Shown in pieces: positions 13,600 through 13,646 of a stretch of DNA of 13,646 nt. Source of the stretch: Thiohalospira sp046546335 (lineage in GTDB: Bacteria; Pseudomonadota; Gammaproteobacteria; Thiohalospirales; Thiohalospiraceae); NCBI RefSeq assembly GCF_046546335.1, contig NZ_JBKGYA010000040.1, one strand, 5' to 3'. The notes beneath the pieces were generated by a model. That model ran no database searches, was not told the origin of the DNA, and saw only the letters and a program-made list of their open reading frames with translations. Positions within the stretch are counted from its first letter, which is position 1. Every line of letters begins with the position of its first letter. The position numbers and the translations under genes are program-made.

Positions 13600-13646
13600 G
13601 TCTCACCCTCGTCGACGCTGCGTCGGCACTCTACAACGCCCGCCCC
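13600..13646 (-). promoter_or_regulatory. Upstream region of the NifU-domain gene, with -10-like site and palindrome
   Basis: On the minus strand TAGAGT (13633-13628) resembles a -10, about 29 nt before the ATG. The window ends before a -35 could be fully assessed. CGACGC-T-GCGTCG (13613-13625) is a 13-nt palindrome over the predicted start of transcription, where a regulator could bind. Both are weak calls. Confidence 0.25.

Overview
The window is GC-rich chromosomal DNA. Its minus-strand cluster htpG-miaA-hfq-hflX-hflK-hflC is a variant of the gammaproteobacterial mutL-miaA-hfq-hflX-hflK-hflC block. The Hfq, HflX, MiaA and PpsA sequences are gammaproteobacterial in character. A high-GC gammaproteobacterium (Chromatiales/Ectothiorhodospiraceae type) is my best guess, but the sequence alone does not fix the genus. 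Twelve protein genes are supported. I see no tRNA, rRNA, CRISPR array, transposase or phage gene.

Left half (1-6341, all minus strand): htpG (Hsp90 chaperone), miaA (tRNA A37 prenylation), hfq (sRNA chaperone), hflX (ribosome-associated GTPase), hflK and a 5' fragment of hflC (membrane regulators of FtsH). htpG and miaA overlap by 14 bp, hfq and hflX are 20 nt apart, and hflK and hflC abut as TAA-ATG. A sigma-32-like promoter precedes htpG, so the cluster may be driven by heat shock from its head. A sigma-70-like promoter lies just before hflK.

Middle (6342-6698): a 357-bp divergent spacer between htpG and pgm. It holds the htpG promoter and leader hairpin, a composite palindromic repeat of about 120 bp that includes an ATTCCC-N8-GGGAAT motif, and a candidate pgm promoter.

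Right half (6699-13599): six genes that strictly alternate strand. They are pgm (+), ppsR (-), ppsA (+), a Crp/Fnr-type regulator (-), its paralogue (+), and a NifU-C-terminal-domain protein (-). Tail-to-tail neighbours are only 5, 9 and 6 bp apart; head-to-head neighbours are 98 and 87 bp apart. pgm and ppsA serve gluconeogenesis and hexose-phosphate supply. PpsR is the ADP/Pi-dependent switch of PpsA. The two Crp-like proteins keep the cyclic-nucleotide phosphate-binding residues, lack any cysteine, and form a divergent duplicated pair whose DNA-reading helices have diverged.

Most of the window is ordinary housekeeping sequence. I did not find a convincing undescribed system. The points most worth a second look are the paralogous regulator pair, the alternating compact layout, htpG in the usual place of mutL behind a heat-shock-type promoter, and the palindromic repeat.
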